From assembly GCF_000764305.2 (NCBI RefSeq), contig NW_025933453.1:97961-161960 (forward strand): DNA of 64,000 nucleotides, in the 5' to 3' direction. The notes under the pieces are model-generated. The model saw only the letters and a program-made list of their open reading frames with translations, was not told the origin of the DNA and made no database searches. Positions 34,543 to 46,990 of the stretch are shown piece after piece; the first letter of the stretch is position 1, and every line of letters starts with the position of its first letter. The position numbers were made by a program, and so were the translations under genes. Origin of the DNA: Hyalella azteca (lineage: Eukaryota; Arthropoda; Malacostraca; Amphipoda; Hyalellidae).

Positions 34543-34985
34543 CCAAGCAGGGCTTCCTCATTTTAACCATTTTTACTTTATTTTGAATGAACACAAATTT
34601 CGTAGGAGAAATTTTTAATACAATAATTTTGGAGTGAGAGTCATGCACGGTGGCTAATATAATTTGTGTTTTGGATGATCAAGCTCCTTCTTCATAATAT
34701 GACTTTAAATTTTACAAACGTTTGAAAAGTCTCCTCAAGTTAGCTCAAGTTTCCACAATATTATATGTCGGTTGTACATTGGGTGATTAGTTCAAACAAT
34801 TACGTTGAGTGATAGCCTGCATGAGCAAGCCATTGTAATGGTTTATTATCCAGTATGAAGTTGAGTAGAAAATTTAGAGGTGAGAGCATCTATGATTACC
34901 GAGAAATATAACGGAAATGAAATTGTGAATAAATGAACCAAAGAGATTCTCATCAGGGGCGCGGCACATATCTGCATCTAATAGA

Positions 34986-35537
34986 ATGGATCTCGCTGAT
35001 GAACGAGCCTTGTGTGTAAACAGCATCCAACACTATTGGAGTTACCCGTTATGTACGTGGGCTAACAGTATAACAGCTCCGTTCCGGCGTTTACTAGAAC
35101 AACGGCGGCAGGTCGGAAGCAAATCAATTAAAACGGGGCCCATCGAATTGGCCAAGCGGCAATGCCGTTTATTTTGGCAATGCACGCGCTGTGCGTCATG
35201 CCTCATGGGCTATCAACGGCAAAGCCATAAGCTTGCGCCGCATTGTTGTTGCCATCCTCAGCGATACCAGCCGCTGTTGGATCCCGATCCAATCTGTGGA
35301 GTAATCCCACTGGAAATCAGAGTCCTTCATCCTCGATTTGCTGGCCATGATGGCGTCTTCAATGATTATCATGCATTAGTCTGCATCAGAAGCGCAGTCT
35401 TTATCGATTTGCTGGCCTTCACTGATTACAATGCATATGTCTGTATCAAAGGTGCCATCTCTATTGATTTGCAGGTCATAATGGTGTTTTCACTTATTAT
35501 AGCGCATCAGTCTGCAATGAAGGCGCCGTCCTTTTAA
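34986..35537 (+). CDS. longest ORF of the window (183 codons), probably partly repeat-derived
   Basis: ATG-started plus frame, unusually long for this base composition. Codons 1-115 lie in non-repeat, GC-rich DNA and contain a cysteine/tryptophan-rich stretch (CRLFWQCTRCASCLMG, then HCCCHP). Codons 116-183 are read from the degenerate 71-bp array that starts at 35335, so that part is unlikely to be ancestral protein. A second plus frame, 35098-35304, is also open for 68 codons and looks more protein-like (GNAVYFGNARAVRHASWAIN, then SLRRIVVAILSD). I cannot tell which, if either, was coding. No signal peptide or membrane segment; family unrecognised. Confidence 0.2.
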   Translation: MDLADERALCVNSIQHYWSYPLCTWANSITAPFRRLLEQRRQVGSKSIKTGPIELAKRQCRLFWQCTRCASCLMGYQRQSHKLAPHCCCHPQRYQPLLDPDPICGVIPLEIRVLHPRFAGHDGVFNDYHALVCIRSAVFIDLLAFTDYNAYVCIKGAISIDLQVIMVFSLIIAHQSAMKAPSF

Positions 35538-35610
35538 TGATTTGCCCCCATGATAGTGTCTGCAATGATTACAGTACATTGGTGTATAGCAAAGAAGACA
35601 TCTTTACTGG
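35335..35610. repeat. degenerate 60-73-bp tandem repeat, four units
   Basis: GATTTGC(T/A/C)(G/C)(G/C) starts at 35335, 35406, 35466 and 35539, each followed by variants of TGATGGCGTCTTCAATGATT and ATGCATTAGTCTG. The second unit has lost about 11 bp. Confidence 0.75.
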
Positions 35611-37069
35611 TTTTCTATTGTGGCATTCGTTCTTCGTTCGTTTGGAGCATCAAAATTTCTGCGTGGAGCATCAAAATTTCTGAGCTAGCCCTTGTGAGGA
35701 TGCCTTTAACAAGTGTAGCCAATATAACATTATCTAGGTTCATTTTTTGACAATTTTATACTTTCGGTGGTCAAGTCTTCGGCTAAATCTATTTATGTCT
35801 ACTAAAACATTTTGCAATTTTTAAAATTAAATTTAATCCAAATCGCATGCATTCAAGTTTTATACTGTATTAATGGAATTTTCCACCGAGTGAAGTATCC
35901 GTAGTTCCTAGAGTTTTTTTTTTTTATAATTTCAGGGGAATATATGTTCCGATTTCTGTTTTAGAATAACACCTTATAATGAAAGTTAATATCGCAGATG
36001 ATTGATATATAAACTCAAATCAGAATATTTCCACAATACAATGATTAAATAAATATAGGCAACAACATTAGTAAATCGAAAGGACAACGGAACTTCAATG
36101 CTCTGCAAGCTCCTAATGTTGCAGAGGACAACAGTTCCCAACGGTAGGCGGTTATTGCAACGTAATGCCTCTTCACTCACAACACAAATTTCCTTTTCAA
36201 TAGCCTTGCGAGCACTTCTGAGTGCTGGGCTAGAGTCCTGTTCGAGTTTCTTGTTGCTAATGGAGTTTTAGGCCAGCTCAGAGAGGGGATTGCCTGCGCA
36301 TACATATACGCAAGCATCATATTGCCATGCTGTTGGCTGGGCAACGTTCACCGTTAATTTCGGTAAAAAATGGAATGTAATTGTGCGTACGAATAATGCA
36401 TAACATTCACCATTAATTGATCTCTCGTGACGTGAAAGAGTAATTAAACGTCACTGTAATTTAACTAAGACTTTCAAAAATACCAGTTATCTTAGTCTAA
36501 AAATTTTTAGGTTATGGAGAGCATATTTTTCAGCATCAATCAATTTGAAATATCAAAGGTCGTTCGATATTTTGTCTATTCATGCGATTCGTATTTTCAA
36601 CGCCCAATTTGTAGGTTTCGTTTTGCCAGTGTGCCGTGTGCCGACGATGTTTTTGGCCCGTATTATTTGATTAACACTTCTCCTAGTGTTATTATATATG
36701 CAGTTACTTTACCTTAATCACATCTCACGAACCCATGCACTGCACTATTTTTCATGAATCAAAGATTTACGTATCACACACATAGAGAGAACTATTTAAG
36801 AAACGACATTAAAATTGCTGACCGTGTGTTTGACGAATAAAAGCTCAGTCATCGATCTCATGAAATGCATGCTCAAATGAAGGTAATCGATGATGAACGG
36901 CTGTTTTTCCTCTTCCTTAGATCATCACAGACCATCAAATCACCTTTCATCCGTTTATATTGAAGATTTTCCGTTCTTTTGTGGAACGATTACAGTTATC
37001 ACACTTAGGCTGATTGATTGCCATATCTTCCAATCCCATTAGCAGGACAATTATGTTGGCTATCGCCTG
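35611..37069. other. no supported gene
   Basis: AT-rich; one plus frame without a start codon, about 36164-36357, is open for 62 codons (ARVLFEFLVANGVLGQLREG) in a moderately GC-rich spot. No splice support. Confidence 0.35.
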
Positions 37070-37342
37070 TTAAGTGTGGTAATCTTCGAAGAGCTTCGCC
37101 AGGCGTCCTCTTAAGGAGAGACTGCGTGACCAGGTTCTAGCTGTTGCGGCCGTGGCTGTGACACAGATCGCTGCAACGCAGGAATGAATGTTGACGTGTG
37201 TATGAGGTAAATGACAGCGCCTGCTAGCATTTGGGCCCAAGTTGTATCGGGAGTATATCGAATTATTGGCAGATGGGACGTCAATTACTAAATAACGACA
37301 AAATAGCCCCGGGAACAGCGTATTTTTTTGTATGTGGGGCAT
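37070..37342 (-). CDS. unexplained 90-codon ORF
   Basis: Minus-strand frame in a GC-rich patch (SCVAAICVTATAATARTWSR, then LRGRLAKLFEDYH). Its start lies in the degenerate array described next, so the first residues are repeat-derived. No recognisable family. Confidence 0.12.
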   Translation of the reverse strand: MPHIQKNTLFPGLFCRYLVIDVPSANNSIYSRYNLGPNASRRCHLPHTHVNIHSCVAAICVTATAATARTWSRSLSLRGRLAKLFEDYHT

Positions 37343-37605
37343 AATTTTCTAAATAAAATAGAGCTTAATTAGTTTTGAGAATAGCGCATTATTGTTAGAT
37401 GGGACGGCACTTTAATGGAACAGCGATAAAGTAATATCTGAAATAGCGTATCAGTGGTAGATGAAGAGTCACTTAATTGCAAGGGACTGTGAAAAAATAA
37501 AATCGGATGTACTGTATTATTGGTAGATGCGACGTTCTAAAAATGGGATAGAGATAAGTAGTATCAGGGCTAGCGGATTATTTGTGTACTTTATGTGGGA
37601 GGGCT
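37255..37605. repeat. degenerate 60-68-bp tandem repeat, about six units
   Basis: A core like TATTATTGGTAGATGGGACG recurs at about 37260, 37320, 37388, 37448, 37515 and 37575, alternating 60 and 67-68 bp spacing. Each is followed by variants of CAATTA...GATAAAGTA...AGCG. The alternating spacing suggests an older dimeric unit of about 127 bp. Confidence 0.7.
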
Positions 37606-40600
37606 TTCAACATATATAAGCTATCCCAACGGGAGAGTGAGAAAGCAACGCAACTGATTACTAAATTAAAGTTGCGAAAACCAGGCCATTATAGAGTTTT
37701 ATTAGAAAACGCCAGGAACCTAAGTATTTTAATATAACATTATACCAATACAATACGGACTACAAATAAATACGAATTCTAGCAAGATACTAATGCAAAA
37801 TATGAGATTTCTGAGAAGCTTCAAGTTTTTTCATCGTCCTTCCAGCTGATAAAAAAATCAGAACTGTGTCGCCAACTAGGACGACTGTAGTCAAACGAAG
37901 TTCTCATGCACTCATCAATTAGCATTGATTCAAGTAGACCATTGAAGCAAATCAGTTCCTAGGCGACCATCCTTATCATTCAGGAACTTCCGAATCCGCC
38001 TCTAAAATGAGATGATTAATATTCACCTAAAATTAATCGTATACAACCCAATGTCCTTAAGTCACCGATGAGTAGTACGTAGCACCTTCTTGGCACACGA
38101 GAGTTATTTTCTCACTGAAGTCCTTCGCTTCAGCGACAACTCACAGACAATTATATTTCATACGAGCCACGAGATACGAGCAATTTTTTATATATAATGC
38201 GAGATAAAAAAGGAATCATCCAGATGCCCACGTCCACCTGGATTAATCGAGTACAAAAAATAGGTTAAACGTCCTATATACAAGTCGACACTATCAGGAG
38301 GATGTATGACGGTATTTATCTAATAAATTCCAACAGGACGAAATGTACACGAACTGCCAAAATTGAAACCATAACCATAGGTGGTAAACACGAGGCAACC
38401 ACAGAAACTTAATCATACGAGTATACGCCAACTTACCCGGCAAAATAAGGCCATGCCACATTTCAGCAGGAATCCACGCAAGACCAACTATATAGTGTGC
38501 AACATGATAGAAAGTAGCTTCGTGATATTCGGGGCCTTAGGTGCAAATAACTAATTAAAAATTACAAGACTTGATTCAATAGCCACTACAAACAATGATC
38601 AGTAAGAAAATCAGGCAAATGAAGGCAGCTTAAGCAGCGGAACTCTGGGCAAAAAAATAACGCCTAAATTGCACAGATACAGTGACGTATAATATTTTAA
38701 ATTGATTAAAATAAAGTAGAACCGGAAATAACGCGTGCTTTACTATCAGAAATCAGTTATGTCTGATGAAGACGTACATGTGTTGAGATTAGCATGCGTG
38801 AGTGGCTTATGAGACGCTCATTGTAAAGCAACTCAGGCCGTAATAAGAATATCATCGAAAGCATTTTTAATAACTGTCATTATAAGCCTACCGAAGCTGC
38901 CGCGCAATTTTATTCACTATTATTATTAGTCTCTATTATTTGAAATTAAATAATGATACTTCGGCTGCCGACAACGTATTTGACCTGACGGAACTAACGT
39001 GTGAATGCTACCCCGACAGATGGTATCACTTTAACGTAGGGGACGAGATTAGCCAGTGAGTGGCATATATTTATGAGACGTTTATTGGGACCCGCTAGAG
39101 ACGGATACATATAGTGGGTTTTCCACATGAAAATATGAATGTGCAAATTGTTAAATTACCAATTTCGTAATATGTTATAAAGAATTCATGTGCCTGCACT
39201 ACAATATTATCAGGTCTGCAAAATTCTTTCAAAGCAAAAAATTCTTTGCTTCCGTTGACCGTTGGGCAACACAAAAAAAAAGTTGTTTGCCGAATTCCAT
39301 CAATGGTATATATGAATTTATTTGTTCAGACCCAGAATGTTTGATTACATCGACTTACGTTGTCCACTATCTTGGTTACCTACAGCTGAATTAACCTAGT
39401 CAGACCAAAGCCGTCGGACTCCTGAACAAATAACGAAATTGTGATAGGAACGGTTGTCGTAGTAAAAGTTTACATTATTCAACATTATTATTATTATTAT
39501 TATTCTCCTTTTAGTTTCAAACAAACTTCGAGGGCACGTTATACATAATACGAATAGCAATGGAAAAATAAATGCATATTAAGATCATAATCATCATTTG
39601 CTTTATTTATCTCCATAATCATTAGAGAGACAAGAAAAATTCCCACTTCTCTCCTGCCTGGGCAGCCTTCTTTTTTTTTAACGTCATTCATTTATTTTTA
39701 AATCTGGGTTAAACCAAGGTTATCACGACCTTCTAAAAGCTTTATTTCAGGATAGTTAAATGGATAGACATAATAATTAAAGCAACTTCATGAATGAAGG
39801 AACAATGGAAATGTGGATAAAATTCCGGGATCGCGATGAAAAATGATCATTTATTGGTCATTATTTATAGATAATAAATATCTCTGTACACAGTTCATCG
39901 ATCAATATAAACTAATGGTCAACCTCTTACCGGAATCTGAAGTATTAAACACTTGGGAAATCTTATATATTCAGTGAAAAGTGAAGGATACAAGCTGAGA
40001 TTAACAGCGTCGCGTCCTTGAAATTGGGAAGCGAAACTCTACGGAAATAAATTAAGTTGTTGTTTTGGTCGCGCTCCCGAGGCTATTTTGTTGCAATTTT
40101 CTTTTATTGGCCATAGAAATTAGCATAATCAGTGTAGAAATTGTCAAATGCTCTACTACCTTGCATTCACATTCATCTGTTTCAAGTTTGTTTCAAATAG
40201 AAAGAAATGGGAATTAGAAATGTCAAGAGAAGTCATCGAACCATTTTCCCCATGTACGTTCGAAATTCCAATTCATTTTTTGTAAGCGCAAGCAAATGGG
40301 AAATATTGGCTAAAATTTATAGGGTTATATCCTGGTGCAGTTATCTGAAATTATTTTTTCATAATGATACGTTCGAATTTTGTCCAAAACATCTAAAACT
40401 TCACCGTACATTACCTCATGTTACTTTGACAGGAAACTTTGAAAAATGAAATTCACAATTTTTAATCCGAAAACATCTCACCTTCCCTCACCTCAAGATT
40501 CTTTGACCTTTCACTTGACACAACGAAATGAATGCACGACCTCGCAAAAATGCCCCATCTCTCAGAAGTTCCTATTTGTGTTCGTAAGACAAGGAAAATG

Positions 40601-40960
40601 AGAGAACAAATGCGAGTTTTGAGCGAACTCGAGGCGCTAGGATGAGAAACGACGTGAAGAGAGCAGACTGCAGCCCATGCATGGTCTGGGGGCGCTAAGT
40701 GCTCTTCTGCGTCCTACAAACGTTTTCAAGAAAATGAAGTCCAATTCCCACTCACAAACCAAAATTAGGAATGACGATGGCGCCAGAAACAGCAAGTGGC
40801 TGGCCTTTCATGGCCTGGAATATGAACAACTTCGCTCAACAGACGCTCCACAATAAGTGGCACTGCCCAACTGTAAGTGCATGTACGCGATGCTATTTGT
40901 CTAAGAACTGGATACACCGCTTGGACACATAGAATATGCATAGAACATAATACTACTTTC
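37606..40960. other. no supported gene; AT-rich, one short microsatellite
   Basis: More than 3 kb with no convincing frame. (ATT)7 lies at about 39483-39503. Plus ORFs at 39188-39394 and 40207-40449 are AT-rich and unrecognised. Confidence 0.45.
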
Positions 40961-40962
40961 AG

Positions 40963-41051
40963 AGCCGCCATCACACCGCTATATTTACGCTCTAGCCATT
41001 GTCTCCCGCCTTCCATCACTCCCACTCATGTCAAATGGATCCCAGTGAAAA
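40963..41051 (+). CDS. candidate 89-nt internal exon
   Basis: Bounded by ACATAATACTACTTTCAG, a good acceptor, and by GTGAAAA before GTAAGC, a good donor. One frame is open throughout (AAITPLYLRSSHCLPPSITP, then HVKWIPVK), proline/serine-rich, in GC-rich sequence. The opposite strand is also open (minus 40765-41025, hydrophobic). The splice borders favour the plus strand. No neighbouring exon was found and the family is not recognised. Confidence 0.22.
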
Positions 41052-41059
41052 GTAAGCGA

Positions 41060-43030
41060 ACTTAATTTTATTATTAGTGGAAGAATCTGTTAAAAAATTC
41101 TCATTTTTCAGTATGGAAATTTGACTAGTAATTGTAAGAAATTTTTATTTAATTATATTAATATAATCACTAATTAAGATTTGAGAATCACGGGCCACTA
41201 ACCCGAACTCTTTCAGCAGGACTGAATTTCTCACAAAAAGATAATATTTATTCAGAAAATGACACTGACGGATAACAAAGCTGACCGCAAAGGTGACAAA
41301 TAACATTGAACATCTTCTGACTTCCGTTATGGAATGTGACATAAAATCGAACACCCTATATTAGAAATTATAGTTCAATTTCTTCTCGAGCATTCTCGTC
41401 TAATTTTGCAGTTCTTTAAGCTATGCTCATACTGGAGTTAAATTTTTGGCCCGGTGATGTCCAGAGTGTTGTGCATGAATGCTCGCTTGAATAGCTCCTG
41501 TTGAATTATTTCTTCTCGAGTACACATTTTATATCCGTTCGCCTGGGCTATGCGTTTCATGCACAAATTACCTGTATAGTAGGTTTTGTTAACATCGCAA
41601 GTTTTACTTTGGTGCTGCTCTAGAGAAATAAAGGAAATATTTGGTACTTGGGTATTAATTCTGAAGATTAGTTTTACTCTGTGCAACTGCTTGTATGCCA
41701 TGACCTATGTTGGGAATAAATGATTTAACTCCTTAGTTGTAACTTGAGTGCAATACTAATTTTATGTTACTATTTTTATTTGTATATATCGCTTGTTTTC
41801 GCAGACACCAATTTAACAGGAAAAAGAAAAGAAAAATCGTGTATTCAAACCCATACCAAGCGAATATGCGAACCACCTCATTTAGATTTATTCTGCTAAA
41901 CTTTAGACAAAAAATGAATACGAATGATAAAATGATGAATTGACTCATGATAAATTGATAAATAGACAGCATACGGACTGAAAAAAATGTCCTTGCAACA
42001 TTTGAATTCAAATTCTTGACGGTGCGCGGAACCTCATTCCGGACGTCATTATGGAAGAACCTCGATAAAAAGTTAACCGAATAGCTTCACAAGATTGTCA
42101 TTAAGATACCTCTTAACTGTTGTTTGTGCTGTTGTCTGATCAATAATATTTTGGCCGATCAGGTTACGTCAAATACGCTTCTTAGTTAGATTTAATGTTT
42201 AAAAATTTCGGTTTAGAATAAAGCTTTGGCTTGTCTAGCCAAATTATTGCCGATATCACCGTTAAAATGCTTAACATTTCATTCGTCTCCTTAATCGAGA
42301 CATTTTTCAGTCGGTAAATGTTCGTTTGATCACAAATATTGCGAGAAAATTATTTATCTGTGAGCACGGCAAAATTATCAAGGCAAACGTGTGAACAATG
42401 AGGTACAATAAATCCTCTATTGAACGAAGTCCTGATATAATCAATTAATCATACCTGAGTTTGTACAGTGCTATCGCATCGAGGCAATTAGATTTATTAA
42501 CAATCTGCCGAGATACTCAACGATGCCAAATAAACTTGGAATTATTTGTCATTTCATTTAAATAAGGCAATGCATGATAAGTTTTAATTGTAAACAGTTT
42601 GAAATAAAATATTTTTTAATTTTCGAATATAAAATTACGTTATTTTGTGCAATCATTAATTGTGATTGGAATGACGTCGGGACAACGACACGATAGTAAT
42701 CAATTAAATATAAAATAACTCGTTCGGAAATCGAAACGAGAAGTTAAACTTCTGAATTCTAATCACCATTCATTCTATTTGAAAATTATATTCAAAATAA
42801 ACAAGTATACAAACTCCGTGAACACTTATCTAGATCTGCATTTCCGGGATCTCTTTTAGTGACATCAAGGGTAGTGCCTCTTCACGTTGGCATTTTCGAT
42901 CGTTTCAATTTAAATTGATGCGAATGAGATTAACCTTAAAAGTTTTCATCCTCAAAGGAGGCTCAGAACAGACTGCATAAAGATTGCGAGTGACAGTCTT
43001 CTAATCTTATTATAAACTTCTGTATACTTG
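41060..43030. other. no supported gene; three successive minus-strand AT-rich ORFs
   Basis: Minus-strand ORFs at 42011-41733, 41701-41438 and 41354-41145 follow one another. The middle one has a fairly ordinary composition (REEIIQQELFKRAFMHNTLD); the first is strongly hydrophobic. AT-rich random frames look like this, so no gene is claimed. Confidence 0.3.
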
Positions 43031-43032
43031 AA

Positions 43033-43224
43033 TTAACTAAGAAGCTCCTCAACAAATTCTGAGCCTAGGCTCATTGAGGAAAGATGTCGATTTCTAAGCT
43101 CAGAGATCACGTTTAGTCCGTCTAAACGAGAGCGTCCATTAGGGGATGAAAAGAAAACAAGAACCTTAAGAGATAAAAGACTCCAGTTGATGTCAGCAAT
43201 TGAATTGTTTTCTTTCTCGGGCAT
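43033..43224 (-). CDS. unexplained 63-codon ORF
   Basis: ATG-started minus frame ending LNVISELRNRHLSSMSLGSE then FVEELLS and a TAA stop. The leucine/serine-rich, amphipathic C terminus and tidy codon choice look protein-like in an AT-rich setting. Could be a terminal exon or transposon remnant; no motif identified. Confidence 0.17.
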   Translation of the reverse strand: MPEKENNSIADINWSLLSLKVLVFFSSPNGRSRLDGLNVISELRNRHLSSMSLGSEFVEELLS

Positions 43225-43895
43225 AAAAAAATTAAATTATCAAAGGCAGAAATAAACGTTAGTGTTTCTTTAAAGCTCAATGGTTCTTAGATTTGAGCTT
43301 TTTTTAAAGGGAATTTAAAAGCACTAAACAATATAGATCACCTGATAACTTGAAGCTCTTTGAGCTTTCGTAGACATGAAAGAAAATTTCGAGATGGCAA
43401 AATCATAACTGGTTGGACGCCGCTCGATATATTTGCAGCGAAAAAATATATACATACGGATGCTGCATGAGATCTGGCAGGAGTGTAAATGAAAAGCATA
43501 GAAACCATGAAGAATGAATAAATAAGATAAATACAGTCTTAGCCATAGTATGCATCAATTTTTTTAGAATATCATGAAATTAAATCCTACTATTTTGTAT
43601 AACAATCAATCAACCTATTGCGTAATTGACCTATATATATATATACGCTCTCGATTGATTTTTTAATTATAATATCATACGGAGCTCGTATTTCTTCATT
43701 GCTATCCCCCAAGCCATTAACTATTCGTTAAAATCAAATGGAATTCATTACAATTAATGTCATAGATAGCAAATTTATAATCTATACATTTCCAAATTGC
43801 TATGCCTTTAACGATGCAATCCAAATATTAACACAAAATCATCCTTACACGAGCATCAAGTGTACCTCGACCAGAATTTTCCAGTAGCTACTCAC

Positions 43896-44041
43896 CACAC
43901 CGAAAAGTTCCGACAGTAAAACCACGACCGTGGACTCCAGTTTGGGTCGTAGCGCTCAAGATGAACATCTCATCTTTATGCAGCGGAGACATTGAAGTGC
44001 CCGGCATGGGGCCCTGCACCAACACTTCCAACTTCGATTGC
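43896..44041 (-). CDS. candidate internal exon with strong donor, unknown protein
   Basis: A GC-rich minus-strand frame reads SKLEVLVQGPMPGTSMSPLH and TTQTGVHGRGFTVGTFRCG, then meets GTGAGT, a consensus donor, at 43895-43890. The 5' border is uncertain: the likeliest acceptor is the AG before GGCAATCG, which has a weak pyrimidine tract. The plus strand of the same patch is open for 86 codons (43832-44092), so one of the two must be a shadow; the donor favours the minus strand. Not recognised. Confidence 0.25.
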
Positions 44042-44092
44042 CCTCACAAAGATCACTTGATTTCCCGAGGGCATTCACGGGCTCTTTCCTGA

Positions 44093-46395
44093 GGAACTAA
44101 TTTGCAAAGGTCGGTCACGCGCGCCATGATCAAAATCCGTCGAGACCGCGAACATTCCTGCTCGAGATGCCCGCGTTATTGCGGTCATTCACAACTGAGG
44201 AAATAGTGTAGGCTGTCGGCCAGTTCTAAATGGCCAGATAGATCTTTTGGTGGGCCTTAGACCTTAAATAATATTGCGATATCTGCACTTCATTCGTTTT
44301 ATTCGATAGCTCATATTAGGTTGCGAAAAGTACGATAGCCTATATTAATGTACTCTGTCGTACAACTCATTCTAAGAGTACCTCGGAAAATCTGTAATAA
44401 ACGTTTGCACTGCAATTTACTTGAAGAAAGTAACACTGTGTGCGCGAGATTCAATTTATGTCGAGACTCATTAAACGAATAAGTGTAAACAAAATGCCAT
44501 CAATGGTATCATCTTCGATGATACCATTGCCCATTCCGTTAATTATTGACAGAAGGGTTGGATAATGCTAAAGCTGTTATATCACAATAATAACTGAATA
44601 ACAAACCTTTTTAGAAATTAGACTGTAATTATTTGCATTTGAATCTAATTACAACTTTTTAATTGTAATTTTAATCAAATTTTTATCGTCACATCCTGGA
44701 AAATTTCCTATTCTATGATTTTCTTACAATAAAAGTGATACCAAATTTTACGATAACAAATAAATAAACAATGCAAGATTATGTTCGAATTAACACTAAA
44801 ACTATGACCTACCATGATTAAAAATTCGCATGATAACGAACAATAACCATTTAATTAACACGAACAGAATTATAACATAAAATAAAGTGAACTAACGCAA
44901 CAATGAACTGTCTCACTGAAACATTAATTTAGGCAATATATGAGGAAGTTTTAATTGACCTGGAAGTGCAATGGAGCAGCGTATTGCACCACTCGATACT
45001 TACAACACAATGTAATTTGAGCTATCCTCTTTAAATAGTAATTGTTCAGTTTTCTGCCATTTGAAAAAGGCTGGGAAATCTGTTTAATGGATTGAATTTA
45101 AATTACTTTATTATTTAAACACAATTAATTTTTCGCTGATCTGATACGCTCCTATAGGGCCATCAAACACAGCGTTGGAAAAACTCCTAATGGTGCCCAA
45201 GCTACTTCAGGCTAGCCATAGCTTTTATAAGACTAAAATACGCACGCCGATGCCCGCTGGTCTTTAATTGTTGATTTTCGAATTCCGGACGTCCGAGATT
45301 TTTCACCGCCAAACGCAGCCTAATGGGAATTGGTTGGGGCAGTCAAAGATGAACGATCGATGCTTCTTACAGCGATCGCATCACGCGGGAATTAATGACC
45401 TTGGAAAAATTTGGACCTGTTTCTTGATTTGTCATGTGATTAAAAGCCCTCTTGTGCTGCAACCTTTCGGTACAAACCTCTCTCGCGTGGATGGTTCAAT
45501 TTTCACACAAGAACAATTCAAATTTATGTCCAACAAAAATTTCTGCGTGGCAAAACTATATAGTGATTCGAATTCATATGTAAAACAGCGAATGATGCTA
45601 TCACGATCGTTGAAGCTTTGCTAGGATGGAATTTACCAAAATCAGAATTGGAGCTTATTTTGAACGCCCATGCATGTACGATTGGCATCGATTTTTCCGA
45701 ACGCTCATAAACTCTCAACAAAAATTATTCAGGATATTATGCATCATCAATTCATGCATCAGATTATTTTGCATCAAGTATGTATTAGGCCTCATGCGCA
45801 TGTGAAATAACTTCGAAATATGCTAGATGATTTTCACGTCGAACGCAAAATGCATTGGAGCAGAAAAAATGAAGATGCAAAGAGTTGGAAGCTGCGAAAT
45901 TGTAGTGAGTTTCTCATTTGGGAAGGTTTCCGGCGCCTAAATAAGGCGCCCTTATCTGATTTATTAACCAGATAAGACAAACACGGACACAAGACAGCTG
46001 CATGCAGGTTTGGATTGGATATAAAATTAGCATGAATGCTTCATTAAAAGCGAGCTGAACTTACCTTGAAGATACAATGATACGTTGAATGTATCAGAAA
46101 TCATGATATTTACACTCTCAATGAATGTTTGTAAATGATGTTGTCATCCAAATAGAAATTTTGATGTCAAAAGTTAATTAGGTTCTCTACTATTGGCTTA
46201 CTTGTTAAGAAAATTAATTTTGTCATTTCTGAATATCCAATCGAACTTATTTATTCCCAACAGGTCAAAACTCATCTATTTCTTGTTGTAATTACATGGC
46301 CAACCCTTATTCCACTCGTCTTGCCAATGGCCATTTGACCATCTGATCAACTTTTATACGTTGGGTGATGATATTTTTTATTTTGATCTTTCTCT
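44093..46395. other. no supported gene; two hairpins
   Basis: A perfect 12-bp stem with 3-nt loop lies at 44502-44528, and CTTATCTG/CAGATAAG at 45951-45976, next to a duplicated GGCGCC. The 118-codon TTG-started plus frame 45268-45624 has no recognised content. Confidence 0.45.
44502..44528. repeat. perfect 12-bp hairpin, TTC loop
   Basis: AATGGTATCATC and GATGATACCATT pair without mismatch around TTC. No T-run or ORF end adjoins it, and bacterial-type termination is not expected here. Confidence 0.88.
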
Positions 46396-46399
46396 TTAG

Positions 46400-46547
46400 A
46401 GGAACTCGATACATTTATCTGTCAGGTTCTCCGGCCGTGGTGGCTGTAATGGCACGTAAAGGTTCTCGATCAGGCAATAGCAAAGTTGACAAGGAGGAAG
46501 AAGAGCAACACATGGAAAGTTTCAATGTGACCTATATTATAAAATAA
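46400..46547 (+). CDS. candidate terminal exon, unknown protein
   Basis: Preceded by TTTTGATCTTTCTCTTTAG, one of the best acceptor sites in the window. The frame reads TRYIYLSGSPAVVAVMARKG, a basic linker (SRSGNSKVDK), an acidic run (EEEE) and then MESFNVTYIIK before TAA at 46545-46547. An AATAAA overlaps the stop. The exon sits in AT-rich DNA but is itself GC-richer. The region past the stop is the 74-bp array, so the 3' UTR would consist of tandem repeat. Family not recognised, and the upstream exon was not found. The reported ATG-started ORF begins in the pyrimidine tract and is unlikely to be the real start. Confidence 0.28.
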
Positions 46548-46551
46548 AATC

Positions 46552-46990
46552 CGACACAGACCTAATTACATAAATTGAGTGGAATTACCGTCAATAGGAT
46601 AGAATAACACTGAAATAGTAACTCTGACACAGATCTAAGAACAGAAATTGGACATAGTCATCGTCTACAGCACGGAATAGCACTGAAATAATAACTCAGA
46701 CAGATCTAGGTACAGAAATTGGACATACAGTTATCGTCAATAGCACGGAATAACACTGAAATAATAATTCTGACACAGATCTAGGTACAGAAATTTGACA
46801 CAGTTTTCGTCAATAAGACGGAATAACACTGATATTAAAATTCTGACACAGATCTAGATACAGAAATTAGACATAGTTATCGTCAATATAGGACGGGATT
46901 ACACTGATATAATTATTCTGACACAGATATGGGTACAGAAATCGGACATAATTGTCGTCAATAGCTATTGGTATAACACTGATACAGACT
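46552..46990. repeat. 74-bp tandem repeat, about six copies
   Basis: GACACAGA(T/C)CTA-type starts fall at 46552, 46626, 46698, 46772, 46845 and 46920 (spacing 72-75 bp). Each unit holds ACAGAAATTGGACATAG, a CGTCAATA word and GAATAACACTGA(A/T)AT. Divergence is moderate. Confidence 0.88.

Noticed and set aside
44502..44528. Rho-independent terminator
   Set aside because: No T-run follows and the DNA is not bacterial.
45268..45624. 118-codon plus-strand ORF as a gene
   Set aside because: TTG start, no recognisable domain, no borders.
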